This document shows positions 42,850 to 50,968 of a DNA stretch of 64,000 nucleotides, in pieces; the stretch's first letter is position 1; each line of letters begins with the position of its first letter. Source of the DNA: Bacteroidaceae bacterium (lineage in GTDB: Bacteria; Bacteroidota; Bacteroidia; Bacteroidales; Bacteroidaceae); assembly GCA_017427065.1 (NCBI GenBank), contig JAFRTL010000005.1, positions 62,001-126,000 of the forward strand. The letters run 5' to 3'. The notes beneath the pieces were generated by a model. That model saw nothing but the letters and a program-made list of their open reading frames with translations. It had not been told where the DNA came from and ran no database searches. A program made the translations under genes and the position numbers.

Positions 42850-43803
42850 TTAATTAGTTGCATCTCCAGTAATTGTAGCACCTGTTACCCAGTCGTCAAT
42901 AGAGGTGGTTGCCGTTATTTCATATCTATTAACTGTAAGGTTATATGTATATACCTTCCCTGATTCAAATTCCATTACTTCCGTTTCAGGAAGTGAATAA
43001 GTCAACTCTGTATAACTAGGATCATTCCAATGTAAAACAACCTGAATAAACTCAGTACCGCCTTCAATAGGTTGTGGAATGATGATGGCACTATGACTCA
43101 AAGCATCTCCAGAAATGGCAGCGCTATTATCCGGCAAATTGCCTGCAATAATGTTTATTACATCTGATTGAGCTCCACCCTCTGGGTCACCAATAGCAGC
43201 ACCTTGTACATTGAAAGTTGTAGAAGGCATAGTATTTAAAACAAGAACTGTTGCATTGACAAGTGAATCTGCATTGAGGCCTGCACCAATTGTTAAATTG
43301 ATATTAATTTTAGAAAGCATGTGTTTAAATGTCACAGCAACTGCACCTGCTTGACGACTCACAGGATTAGCGGCAGCACCTAACATCAAATCACTGGCCT
43401 TATAATTGTCATCATCACTTTGGTCATATTGGACCTCAAAAGAATAAGGATCAGAAATGTTAAAGGCCTTGTTATTAGGATAAACACCAAAAATATTCAC
43501 ATCATTTCCAGAAGTGGGATATCGTGGTGTATCCATATATGTATTCAATCCTCCATTACCATCTGCAGTATATTCAATCGGTTGTGGATAATAATAACCT
43601 GAAGACGAAACATTTTCATTAATGAAAATATCCACTTCCTCACCTGCATCAAATTGAGTGGATTGCAATTCTTGAGTAGCACGAGTTTGCAACTGAGTCG
43701 TAGTACACAAACGAATCTCTCCGTTCCAATTATCTATCTCACCATCATTGCTGCATGCGACAAATAGTAGCGCAGAAACAGCTAAAATCATATATTTCTT
43801 CAT
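42850..43803 (-). CDS. Fimbrillin family lipoprotein
   Basis: A 317-residue lipoprotein, lipobox LLFVAC (Cys17). Early mature region has TTTQLQTRATQEL and EEVDIFINENV; the core strand block is AVTFKHMLSKININLTIG; the C-terminus is VYTYNLTVNRYEITATTSIDDWVTG, the usual last strand with the DW motif. This is the Mfa-like_1 type, thought to polymerise into type V pili by donor-strand exchange after protease cleavage. It is the middle of three consecutive fimbrillin-like genes, and its presence as a lipoprotein precursor fits RgpA-dependent or similar processing (family knowledge). Confidence 0.88.
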   Translation of the reverse strand: MKKYMILAVSALLFVACSNDGEIDNWNGEIRLCTTTQLQTRATQELQSTQFDAGEEVDIFINENVSSSGYYYPQPIEYTADGNGGLNTYMDTPRYPTSGNDVNIFGVYPNNKAFNISDPYSFEVQYDQSDDDNYKASDLMLGAAANPVSRQAGAVAVTFKHMLSKININLTIGAGLNADSLVNATVLVLNTMPSTTFNVQGAAIGDPEGGAQSDVINIIAGNLPDNSAAISGDALSHSAIIIPQPIEGGTEFIQVVLHWNDPSYTELTYSLPETEVMEFESGKVYTYNLTVNRYEITATTSIDDWVTGATITGDATN

Positions 43804-43824
43804 GATAGTATGTATTATAAATTA

Positions 43825-44724
43825 TTACTCAGCATTAACATCCTCTCCACTGCCATTGCCAGCAGCCCAATCTTCAATCTGTGAAGTTACAATTATACTA
43901 GTCTTGCCAACGTTTACATTATAGATATACCTATTACCCATCTCGAAACTCTGTGAATTGGCAGAATTGCTTATTGCCCAAGAATAAGTGCCAACCTCAG
44001 GTAATTCAAACTGAAGAAGCATTCCTTCTGTTGTAGAGGCAGGCAGAACGATCGCTTCACTAGTAGTACCATCTGCAGAAGTCATAAAAGAGAGTGTTGA
44101 TACTTCTGTGCCTGTTACGTCTACATCTGCATCAGTTAAAACGTCACAAGTGGCAGTAGTATATTGGTTGGAAAGAGTAACATTCATATTAGCTAGTTGT
44201 TCTGCCGTAATGCCATCACCAGAACGGATATTCAGTTGAATCTTAACTAATTTATGTGAGAAAACAAATGCTACATTTGGCTGAGTCTTATTGACATTAT
44301 TAACAGCTGGAGACACCATAAAATCAATTGCCTCTTGATCTGTCTGATCGCTCACATCTATGCTATACGTTCCATCACAACCAGTAACGTACGGATAATA
44401 AGCGAGTACACTACGAGAACTGCCATCACTTGGCAACCAAACGACATCATCTTCTGTAGCAGCCGTGAAATTACCATCACCATCACTCGTGATATATTGC
44501 ATGTTGGCATATTCTGCAGCTGTTCCATTCATAGAGAAAACACCTATAGCATCGTTTGCTGTCCATGCACTATTGACCGCACGTGTCTGAATACCTGCAG
44601 ATACATTAATCTTAACAGGAGGCCCATAATCGATGACAGCATCCTGTACTTCATCGTTCTCGCAAGCAGTCAAAAAAGTAGCTGCAGAGAACACAGTTGC
44701 TATGAATGCAAAAAACTTATTCAT
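43825..44724 (-). CDS. Fimbrillin family lipoprotein
   Basis: A 299-residue lipoprotein with signal peptide MNKFFAFIATVFSAATFLTAC (Cys21). The pattern is again Mfa-like: IQTRAVNSAWTANDAIGVFSM, PNVAFVFSHKLVKIQLNIRSG, RYIYNVNVGKTSIIVTSQIEDWAAG. The processing-region arginine (QTRAV) close to the N-terminus matches the position where many fimbrillins are cut. First fimbrillin in the operon after the DUF5119 gene, hence a likely main subunit or tip protein; which of the three is the shaft subunit cannot be told from sequence. Confidence 0.88.
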   Translation of the reverse strand: MNKFFAFIATVFSAATFLTACENDEVQDAVIDYGPPVKINVSAGIQTRAVNSAWTANDAIGVFSMNGTAAEYANMQYITSDGDGNFTAATEDDVVWLPSDGSSRSVLAYYPYVTGCDGTYSIDVSDQTDQEAIDFMVSPAVNNVNKTQPNVAFVFSHKLVKIQLNIRSGDGITAEQLANMNVTLSNQYTTATCDVLTDADVDVTGTEVSTLSFMTSADGTTSEAIVLPASTTEGMLLQFELPEVGTYSWAISNSANSQSFEMGNRYIYNVNVGKTSIIVTSQIEDWAAGNGSGEDVNAE

Positions 44725-44761
44725 ATTGCTTTGTTTTTATTATTATCAAATAACGTGGTTT

Positions 44762-45655
44762 CTATCTAATTATAATATAACCATTATCAACATCATGCCA
44801 ATCGATAATAGAAGCTCCCATACCACCTATTCCCTTCACAAAGAAATCAAACTCAGCAAGAGTAGTATCTGGTTTTAGGATAGACCTAAAAGTCTGAATA
44901 GAACCATCCGCATAAGTCACATTAATAGCCAATTGTCCATCTTCAACATCTAGAAGATCAACAAAACGTACAACAGCCTGATATACGGGTGTCATCTTAC
45001 CAATGAGTTCCTCATCCTGTCCATCATACTCCTTATAAATAAGTGTCATAGGCATCAAAATCTCACCCACTTCAGTTCCTTTTTCAAGTGTCAGCAGATT
45101 CACAGAATCTATGACACCATTCAATGTACCAGTAATGTTTGAAACAAGGTTTTCATCACCTGGCCACATATAGATATTTATTACCAACTCATGAATAAGC
45201 TGGCGCATTTTGAGATCCACTTGTGACGTACTATTTCTAAGAATCTTTACATTCTCAACCTGAGAAGAATAAAGGAAATCAGGCATTCTCAAATATGTTC
45301 CATCACTTTCCTTATCTACTGTAGCATTAAAATTCTCATCAATAGTCACCCCCTTAGGCCTATTATAGGCGAATACGCTATAGTCGCCTGCTAAGATTCT
45401 TCGCAAGTTATAAGTAGCATTATTCGTCTCATACTTCTTTCCATTCAAGTCGATCAGATACCCATTTTCTGGCGGAGTAATAATATCTGTTTCACTCCAA
45501 ATGGTATTTACTATCAATGCGGCTTGTTTCCAAGCATTGGGATCGTAAAAGTCTTCGTCTTCTTCTGGTAATAAGTACAATTTATCCTTGACACACGATG
45601 TTGCCATCGTGAGAACTAATAAGGCTAATATAATATGATAAGTATACCGCTTCAT
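44762..45655 (-). CDS. DUF5119 family lipoprotein (FimB/Mfa2-type anchor)
   Basis: A 297-residue lipoprotein with lipobox ATSC (Cys21) in MKRYTYHIILALLVLTMATSC. The arrangement YLLPEEDEDFYDPNAWKQAALIVNTIWSE near the start, LRRILAGDYSVFAYNRP, the S-S-Q-V-E-N-V segment and the closing GIGGMGASIIDWHDVDNGYIIIR are typical of DUF5119 proteins that accompany fimbrillins, related to the FimB/Mfa2 anchor family. Placed second in the operon after the DUF3575 gene, it likely anchors or nucleates the fibre at the outer membrane. Confidence 0.82.
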   Translation of the reverse strand: MKRYTYHIILALLVLTMATSCVKDKLYLLPEEDEDFYDPNAWKQAALIVNTIWSETDIITPPENGYLIDLNGKKYETNNATYNLRRILAGDYSVFAYNRPKGVTIDENFNATVDKESDGTYLRMPDFLYSSQVENVKILRNSTSQVDLKMRQLIHELVINIYMWPGDENLVSNITGTLNGVIDSVNLLTLEKGTEVGEILMPMTLIYKEYDGQDEELIGKMTPVYQAVVRFVDLLDVEDGQLAINVTYADGSIQTFRSILKPDTTLAEFDFFVKGIGGMGASIIDWHDVDNGYIIIR

Positions 45656-45667
45656 GTTCTATCAAGG

Positions 45668-46255
45668 TTATAAAATATTCATGACCAGCGCTATAGAAAG
45701 GTGATTAATGCCCCAATAGTTCTTATCTCCTCTACCTGTAAGATATCGAGTTCCATTAAGAACTTTATAATTCTCATATGAAGCATGGGTACAACCCAAT
45801 CCACCTGTGAAATCTACATAATACCTTTTATTACGTAGATGCAAACGATATCCAGCAGTGATACCACCACCAATAATATCACCTTGCTTAGCATGTGCAG
45901 AAGTAAAACCATAATTAAACTGACCTCCATACACACGAAGGCCCACATACCAAGGAAGTTCAGTAGACATATAGCCCATGTAGTGCCTAACTTCCCCAGC
46001 AAATTCTTTCAAAGCATATCGACGGGTATTATTTTTGAAACTCCATCTAGTCCATGTAGCAGATGCAAGTACGCTCCAATCTTTTTTCACCTGCCACTCA
46101 ACTCCTATATCAGGCGTTATGGTTGCCCATCTCAAAAGATTGGCACGTAAAAAGACATGTTCATCCTCTTGAGCATGAAGACTGCACAAAGAAGGCACAA
46201 TCATAGCGAGAATTAAAAGCACCCTAATTATTGTATGTTTGCAAACGTACTTCAT
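45668..46255 (-). CDS. DUF3575 family protein (outer-membrane barrel-like)
   Basis: The ATG at 46255 gives 195 residues with a signal peptide (MKYVCKHTIIRVLLILAMIVPSLCSLHAQ); an upstream in-frame ATG (46306) would precede the signal peptide and is rejected. The mature part shows FLRANLLRWATITPDIGVEWQVKKDWSV, GEVRHYMG and YGGQFNYGF blocks and ends in alternating strands (INHLSIALVMNIL), the DUF3575 pattern. It heads the fimbrillin operon, a position DUF3575 commonly occupies. A -7-like TATCTTTAA is found on the minus strand at 46278-46270. Confidence 0.85.
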   Translation of the reverse strand: MKYVCKHTIIRVLLILAMIVPSLCSLHAQEDEHVFLRANLLRWATITPDIGVEWQVKKDWSVLASATWTRWSFKNNTRRYALKEFAGEVRHYMGYMSTELPWYVGLRVYGGQFNYGFTSAHAKQGDIIGGGITAGYRLHLRNKRYYVDFTGGLGCTHASYENYKVLNGTRYLTGRGDKNYWGINHLSIALVMNIL

Positions 46256-46393
46256 ACCATAGTTGATGATTAAAGATAGACAAATGTAACGATTTTTTAG
46301 CATCATTAAACAAATGCCTATGGCATTTAATATTTTTTAACAAGGGAATACCCTTTACTATCCCTACGCTCTCAAAAATACATATATAATGTT
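46256..46393. other. Region between fimbrillin operon and GNAT remnant
   Basis: Contains a perfect 7-bp hairpin AAATGCC (46312-46318) / GGCATTT (46322-46328) with a 3-base loop and a following T-rich stretch (AATATTTTTT), which looks like a terminator although no plus-strand gene precedes it. Likely promoter region of the fimbrillin operon on the minus strand. Confidence 0.5.
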
Positions 46394-46561
46394 CTCAAAC
46401 AAGAAGGTGTGAAGTGGCTTTATCTCTGGACAGACAGTTGGTGCAATTGGCAGTATTACCCCCACCATGATTTCGAGCAGATAGGCAAAGGCATCCTACC
46501 AGAATTCAGCGATGATAACGAGAAGTATTATTATTATCTGTTTCGTAAGGAGATTGGATAA
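46394..46561 (+). pseudogene. Truncated GNAT gene remnant (C-terminal 55 codons)
   Basis: An ungapped match to 33588-33757 (155 of 170 positions). The frame is intact from LKQEGVKWLYLWTDSWCNW to the same FRKEIG stop, with two conservative changes (HHDFEQ for HHGYEQ) and a short divergent patch (SDDNEK for SSEDEK). It lacks the N-terminal two thirds, has no start codon in frame and is therefore dead. The homology stops abruptly at 46394, next to non-homologous AT-rich DNA. Confidence 0.9.
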
Positions 46562-46568
46562 TATTTCC

Positions 46569-46577
46569 TATTTTTGC
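46569..46577 (+). promoter_or_regulatory. -7-like box TATTTTTGC
   Basis: TATTTTTGC lies 17 bp upstream of the ATG at 46594. A twin, also TATTTTTGC (47495-47503), precedes the SpmA/SpmB-type gene. Confidence 0.45.
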
Positions 46578-46593
46578 GCAAAATTATTTAAAC

Positions 46594-47484
46594 ATGAAAA
46601 AATACCTTCTGATATTATGGCTACTGACCATCCATATAGTTCTGCAAGCTCAGCAACGAGAAATAAAAGAAACAGTAACTTGTGATCTTGTTCCTAAAAG
46701 CTCTAAAACCGTAGTGCCTGCAGCTATGGGAAGTACTCGCTTTGGGGTTCAATCCATGAAGAATGCCATCTATCGGGATTCCATTATCAGGCTTTTTGAC
46801 AAGATAGAACCTTATCAACAGGACAAAGATACTGCCGTTTTTCAATATTATAGAGCGATATTCGGCAATGATACACTTTGCTATAAAGAACGCAAAACTG
46901 TCATCACCACCTCGTATAAGGATAAAACCACATTAGAAGTGGAAAGTCTGAAAGCACCTCATCAGCGGTTTTCGGTGGTCATCGACGGTCTGACAGAAAC
47001 TGAGATTACTGCATTAAAAGACTCTATGCAGCAGATGAAAACCTCAGACATGCTCTTGAACAACGAGCAGACTTGCATTTTCTATGCTTTGAACTGCTTA
47101 CTAGATTCTCATGGCATTAATCCCGCTCCTATCATCACACGCAACACCACCTTTACTGATGGCTATCAGCTCAATGAGTTCTTTGACCATATCCTCACAC
47201 TAAAAGGCAGATATCCGTGCAAAACTAAGGAATTGAGAAAAATGGATTTATCCGATGATTGTATTTTAGTATTCCAAAATGCTCATAAGGAGTTTATCCA
47301 TGCGGTTTTTTATCGGAAAGACACTAAAGAATATTACACCAAAAATGGTTTTTGGTCGCCTGTCATCCTTACAGACATACGCCCTGTGACAGAACGCTAT
47401 GGGCGATATGACACTAAAATGGAATTAAGCAAGGAAGGACTCGACATGCAGGCTGATACAGTGCTGGTTTATTGCCTAAATTAA
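46594..47484 (+). CDS. Secreted protein with putative papain-like C-terminal domain
   Basis: A 296-residue protein with signal peptide (MKKYLLILWLLTIHIVLQAQ). The N-terminal half (about 21-150) is unrecognised. In the C-terminal half, NNEQTCIFYALNCLLDSHG puts Cys161 at the start of a helix, and KEFIHAVFYRKDTKEYYTKNG supplies His236 on a strand and Asn251 after it, the Cys-His-Asn order and spacing of papain-like folds (C39/NlpC/transglutaminase-like). No exact family can be named, and activity is inference. It lies directly right of the GNAT remnant and has its own -7-like box. Confidence 0.65.
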   Translation: MKKYLLILWLLTIHIVLQAQQREIKETVTCDLVPKSSKTVVPAAMGSTRFGVQSMKNAIYRDSIIRLFDKIEPYQQDKDTAVFQYYRAIFGNDTLCYKERKTVITTSYKDKTTLEVESLKAPHQRFSVVIDGLTETEITALKDSMQQMKTSDMLLNNEQTCIFYALNCLLDSHGINPAPIITRNTTFTDGYQLNEFFDHILTLKGRYPCKTKELRKMDLSDDCILVFQNAHKEFIHAVFYRKDTKEYYTKNGFWSPVILTDIRPVTERYGRYDTKMELSKEGLDMQADTVLVYCLN

Positions 47485-47494
47485 ATCTTTTCTT

Positions 47495-47503
47495 TATTTT
47501 TGC
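47495..47503 (+). promoter_or_regulatory. -7-like box TATTTTTGC
   Basis: TATTTTTGC 20 bp before the ATG at 47523 of the SpmA/SpmB-type gene. Confidence 0.45.
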
Positions 47504-47522
47504 AGCATAAAACTAAAATAGC

Positions 47523-48755
47523 ATGGTACTAAACTACATTTGGATAGCATTTTTTGCCATTGCCTTTATCGTGGCACTTTGCAAAACGATATTCCTTGGC
47601 GATACGGAGATATTCACCACATTGGTGAACTCTACGTTTGACACGTCAAAGTCGGCCTTTGAGATTTCCTTGGGATTGACGGGACTTCTGGCGTTCTGGT
47701 TAGGCATTATGAAAATAGGCGAGAAGAGTGGCATGATCGATGCACTCTCAAGGTTCCTGAGTCCTGTGCTTTGCAAATTGTTCCCAGACATCCCTAAAGG
47801 ACATCCTGCCCTAGGTTCTATCTTCATGAACCTCAGTGCCAATATGCTTGGATTGGATAATGCTGCTACGCCATTGGGACTCAAGGCAATGGATCAGTTA
47901 CAAGAACTGAACCCAAAGAAAGATACGGCTACCAATCCGATGATCATGTTCCTAGTTATCAACACCAGTGGATTGATACTGATTCCTATCAGTATTATGA
48001 TGTATCGCTCGCAGATGGGCGCTGCACAACCCACTGATATCTTCATCCCTACGCTGATCACTACGACTATCTCTACGATGGTGGGTATCACGGTAGTAAG
48101 TATCAGTCAGAAAATCAACCTATTCAACAAGGCGATTCTCTCCTTAGTGGCAGGCATCTGTGTGTTTTTCAGCCTTCTTATGTGGCTTTTCGTCACAGTG
48201 AGTCGTGAAACCATGGGTACCTACTCTATCTTAGTGGCAAACATCATTCTCTTTGGCATCATCATCCTCTTCATTATCTGGGGTTTGTGGAAGAAAGCCA
48301 ATGTGTATGACGCATTTATCGAGGGAGCGAAAGATGGTTTCAATACAGCAGTGCGTATCATTCCTTATTTGGTGGCATTCCTCGTAGGCATTGGCGTTTT
48401 CCGTGCCTCTGGGGCGATGGATTATTTAGTAAATGGCATTGGATGGTTGGTTGGATTGACGGGTGTTGACACTACTTTCGTGGGGGCTTTACCAACTGCC
48501 TTGATGAAATCACTTAGCGGAAGTGGCGCCAATGGCTTGATGATAGACACCATGCAACAATATGGAGCAGATTCATTGGTAGGTAGGATGAGTTGCGTGG
48601 TGCGTGGCGCTTCTGATACCACCTTCTATATATTGGCTGTATATTTTGGCAGTGTAGGTATCACCAAGACGCGCAATGCTGTGACATGCGGATTACTGGC
48701 AGATTTCTCTGGCATCATCGCAGGTATTATCATCAGTTACTTATTCTTTGCATAA
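47523..48755 (+). CDS. SpmA/SpmB-fusion type membrane protein (nucleoside-recognition Gate domains)
   Basis: A 410-residue membrane protein with about ten helices and two Gate-type halves: SAFEISLGLTGLLAFWLGIMKIGEKSG with SANMLGLDNAATPLGLKAM in the first, and GFNTAVRIIPYLVAFLVGIGVFRASGAMDYL with TALMKSLSGSGANGLMIDTM and SCVVRGASDTTFYILAVYFG in the second. These correspond to the spore maturation proteins SpmA and SpmB fused in one chain, as is common in Bacteroidetes, which do not sporulate; the transported substrate is unknown. ybeY starts 3 bp after its stop. Confidence 0.9.
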   Translation: MVLNYIWIAFFAIAFIVALCKTIFLGDTEIFTTLVNSTFDTSKSAFEISLGLTGLLAFWLGIMKIGEKSGMIDALSRFLSPVLCKLFPDIPKGHPALGSIFMNLSANMLGLDNAATPLGLKAMDQLQELNPKKDTATNPMIMFLVINTSGLILIPISIMMYRSQMGAAQPTDIFIPTLITTTISTMVGITVVSISQKINLFNKAILSLVAGICVFFSLLMWLFVTVSRETMGTYSILVANIILFGIIILFIIWGLWKKANVYDAFIEGAKDGFNTAVRIIPYLVAFLVGIGVFRASGAMDYLVNGIGWLVGLTGVDTTFVGALPTALMKSLSGSGANGLMIDTMQQYGADSLVGRMSCVVRGASDTTFYILAVYFGSVGITKTRNAVTCGLLADFSGIIAGIIISYLFFA

Positions 48756-48758
48756 ACT

Positions 48759-49184
48759 ATGATTACCTTTCAGACAGAAGATATCGAAATGCCTGCTATT
48801 CAGCAAGAACAGGTAAAGGAATGGATCAAGGCAGTGGCTGCTACTTATGGCAAGCGCGTAGGACCTATCTCCTATTTCTTTTGCTCTGATAAGCGCATCT
48901 TGGAGGTTAACTTGGAATATCTGCAGCACGATTATTATACAGACATCATCACTTTTGACTATTGCGAGGGCCATAAGTTGAGTGGCGATATCTTCATCAG
49001 CCTCGATACTGTGCGTTCAAACGCGGAGATGCTTCATCAGCCTTATGAACAAGAACTGCATCGCGTCATCATTCATGGCATCCTGCACCTCTGTGGCATC
49101 AACGACAAAGGTCCTGGTGAACGTGAAATCATGGAGGCTGCAGAAAACAAAGCACTGGAATTACTTAAAACTATCAATATATGA
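48759..49184 (+). CDS. ybeY: Endoribonuclease YbeY
   Basis: A 141-residue YbeY/UPF0054 protein that processes the 3' end of 16S rRNA and takes part in rRNA quality control. The zinc-binding motif is HRVIIHGILHLCGINDKG, matching the family's H-G-x-L-H-L-x-G-x-D/H pattern, although the third ligand position reads N-D where G-Y-D-H is usual. The core RILEVNLEYLQHDYYTDIITFDY is typical. It follows the SpmA/B gene by 3 bp and overlaps the downstream lipoprotein gene by an ATGA junction. Confidence 0.93.
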   Translation: MITFQTEDIEMPAIQQEQVKEWIKAVAATYGKRVGPISYFFCSDKRILEVNLEYLQHDYYTDIITFDYCEGHKLSGDIFISLDTVRSNAEMLHQPYEQELHRVIIHGILHLCGINDKGPGEREIMEAAENKALELLKTINI

Positions 49185-49702
49185 AGAAGATCTTATTTTG
49201 CATTCTTGCAGGATTATTAGCAGCCTGCTCCTCAAATAAAGCTGACAAACATTCTGAAGCATATCTTTCAGAGCGTGTCACAGCCATCTATGACGACGTA
49301 TTCGGAGTGTATAACGAAAACAATACGGCCAATGGTTTAGCCGTTATTGGTCAACGCAACTTCGAGAAAGACTACTGCTCTAAGGACTTCAATGATGTTC
49401 TGAAACAAGTGGAGGAGTATGATAAAGAGCATGCTGAGGAAGACGATCTGGGTTATTATGAATCCGATTACTGGATTCAGGGACAAGATTGGGGCGATCT
49501 CTCCATGAAAATTGAATCTATCTCTGATCTTAAGGAGAACAGTGCCAAAGTACGCGTCATTATCACCAACTTTGGGGAGGATATACTCGTGGAACTCCCG
49601 ATGGTCTTCGAGCGTGGAGATTGGTACATCGACAATTTCGTTACTTTCGGAGAGTATGGCTATGATGAGAAATTAGGAATGAAAGAATATATAAGCTATT
49701 GA
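49181..49702 (+). CDS. DUF3828-like lipoprotein
   Basis: A 173-residue lipoprotein (lipobox LAAC, Cys16). The mature part, with DYWIQGQDWGDLSMKIESISDL and KVRVIITNFGEDILVELPMVFERGDWYIDNFV, has the layout of DUF3828-type proteins (YD.Y/NTF2-like folds that often accompany other periplasmic proteins). Function unknown. It starts inside the ybeY stop (ATGA) and ends 4 bp before the EEP-family gene, so it is co-translated. Confidence 0.7.
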   Translation: MKKILFCILAGLLAACSSNKADKHSEAYLSERVTAIYDDVFGVYNENNTANGLAVIGQRNFEKDYCSKDFNDVLKQVEEYDKEHAEEDDLGYYESDYWIQGQDWGDLSMKIESISDLKENSAKVRVIITNFGEDILVELPMVFERGDWYIDNFVTFGEYGYDEKLGMKEYISY

Positions 49703-49706
49703 TTCT

Positions 49707-50522
49707 ATGAAAAAGTCTATTACCATTTTAGCGCTTTTGGCCTTTATTTGCTTGGGCCTCCAAGCACAAAACAGGCATTTCACCAAGATTACCGTTGCCA
49801 GTTGGAACATCGGACACTTTGCTCTTGGTAAATCTGGCGATACCAAACTCACACACGCAGTGCTTGATTTCTATAAGCAAACCTATCGCGCCTATTTCAA
49901 CGATCTCAATGCTGACATCCTCGCCCTTGTGGAGTATAATCCGCTGATGGTCAATGCCACAGAATCACAAGCTGCTGTGGACGCCCATGAAGCCATCCTC
50001 TCCAATTATCGCGACGCTCAGATTGGTCCGAAGTATGATTACAATTGCAATGCCATCTTCAGCAATGGAATCGAGGTGCTGCGCACAGATACCGTATTGT
50101 TCTCCAAGATGGTACAGAAGCGCTACTATCTGGTGACCACCATGCGTCTGGATGGTGATATCGTAAAAGTGGTTTCCACGCACTTAGATTGGAATCAAGG
50201 TGAGAATGGTGCGCCTTATCGTGCTCTCCAGATTCAAGAACTCATTGAGGCTTTCAAGAATGATAAGTACGTCATCATGTGTGCAGACTGGAACACAAGT
50301 AAAAGCGAGGAATTTGACGCCTTTATCGAGGCTGGTTATGATATGGCCAATCATGGCTATTTAGGAGATATCCTTACCTACCCTGCAGGAAGTGCTCCAC
50401 GTAGCTGTTACGATAATATCATCACGAAAGGCTTTGCACACTCCAACGTGAAAGTTATAAACAATGTGATGCTAAGCGACCATTGTTTGATTAAATCCGA
50501 CTTGACAAAACTTGTGGAATAA
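49707..50522 (+). CDS. Secreted endonuclease/exonuclease/phosphatase family protein
   Basis: A 271-residue protein with signal peptide (MKKSITILALLAFICLGLQAQ). The EEP (DNase I-like) core is seen as VASWNIGHFALG, LALVEYNP, VVSTHLDWNQGENG, YVIMCADWNTSKSEEF and the final SDHCLIKSDL, which contain the metal-binding Glu, the catalytic His and the closing Asp-His. It could be a nuclease, sphingomyelinase-like or inositol-phosphatase-like enzyme. Last gene of the SpmA/B-ybeY run. Confidence 0.88.
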   Translation: MKKSITILALLAFICLGLQAQNRHFTKITVASWNIGHFALGKSGDTKLTHAVLDFYKQTYRAYFNDLNADILALVEYNPLMVNATESQAAVDAHEAILSNYRDAQIGPKYDYNCNAIFSNGIEVLRTDTVLFSKMVQKRYYLVTTMRLDGDIVKVVSTHLDWNQGENGAPYRALQIQELIEAFKNDKYVIMCADWNTSKSEEFDAFIEAGYDMANHGYLGDILTYPAGSAPRSCYDNIITKGFAHSNVKVINNVMLSDHCLIKSDLTKLVE

Positions 50523-50557
50523 GCAGACAAAGTTTACTAAATAACCACACATTCTTA

Positions 50558-50638
50558 AATCAGCAGTGGTGATTGTGTAATCATCAGTGGTGATTATGTG
50601 ATTAACACTGTTGATTACATAGTTACCAGTGCTGATTG
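50558..50638 (-). repeat. 81-bp array of 21-bp units (copy 2, inverted)
   Basis: Read on the minus strand it aligns without gaps to 15330-15410 (72 of 81 identical). The units begin AATCAGCACTG, AATCAACAGTG, AATCACCACTG and AATCACCACTG. Six flanking bases (AAAAGT) before the first unit are also shared. Confidence 0.85.
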
Positions 50639-50729
50639 ACTTTTGTTTCACTTAAAACATGTTTTTAGTAGTACTCTAACAGAGTTTTGCTTCCAGATCT
50701 CTGAAGTTTATAAAAAACAGCTTCGATTT

Positions 50730-50880
50730 TGACCTTCACCTTTCACAAAGAAGTAAAAAGTGTATAATGCAAATAAGAAAACTCTCGTGAAAGGTACGCT
50801 TCAATCTTTCACCAACTTTCACGAACTATCATCACAAGTGTGAAGGGTGGTGAAAGGTGGGCGCTGTACCTTCACGGCAA
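50730..50880. repeat. GTGAAAGGT-type inverted repeat cluster
   Basis: Several copies of GTGAAAGG/CCTTTCAC and GTGAAGGT variants in both orientations, with one perfect 9-bp pair. It can fold into alternative hairpins. Confidence 0.55.
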
Positions 50881-50968
50881 TTTATAGATGAAAGACATGC
50901 ATTTTTTATGTTTTGTGAAAGATGAAAGGAAAAATGAAGATGAAGCCTTATCAGAATAATGCTCTTTA

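Larger units (their letters stand above)
50523..50968. other. Long convergent intergenic region with inverted repeats
   Basis: About 450 bp without ORF. It holds the second copy of the 81-bp array (50558-50638), then a zone (50730-50880) rich in GTGAAAGGT/ACCTTTCAC motifs, including a perfect 9-bp inverted repeat TCGTGAAAG (50785-50793) / CTTTCACGA (50816-50824). Confidence 0.75.

Noticed and set aside
33758-46393. Integrative element with its own integrase
   Set aside because: No integrase, transposase, relaxase or tRNA attachment site was seen within or at the edges; only the GNAT duplication supports insertion.
47523-48755. Concentrative nucleoside transporter
   Set aside because: The Gate-domain halves resemble SpmA and SpmB more than CNT transporters, and the nucleoside-binding motifs of CNTs are not visible.
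48759-49184. Broken ybeY because the third metal ligand seems altered
   Set aside because: The rest of the motif is intact and variants of the terminal ligand occur in the family, so decay is not supported.
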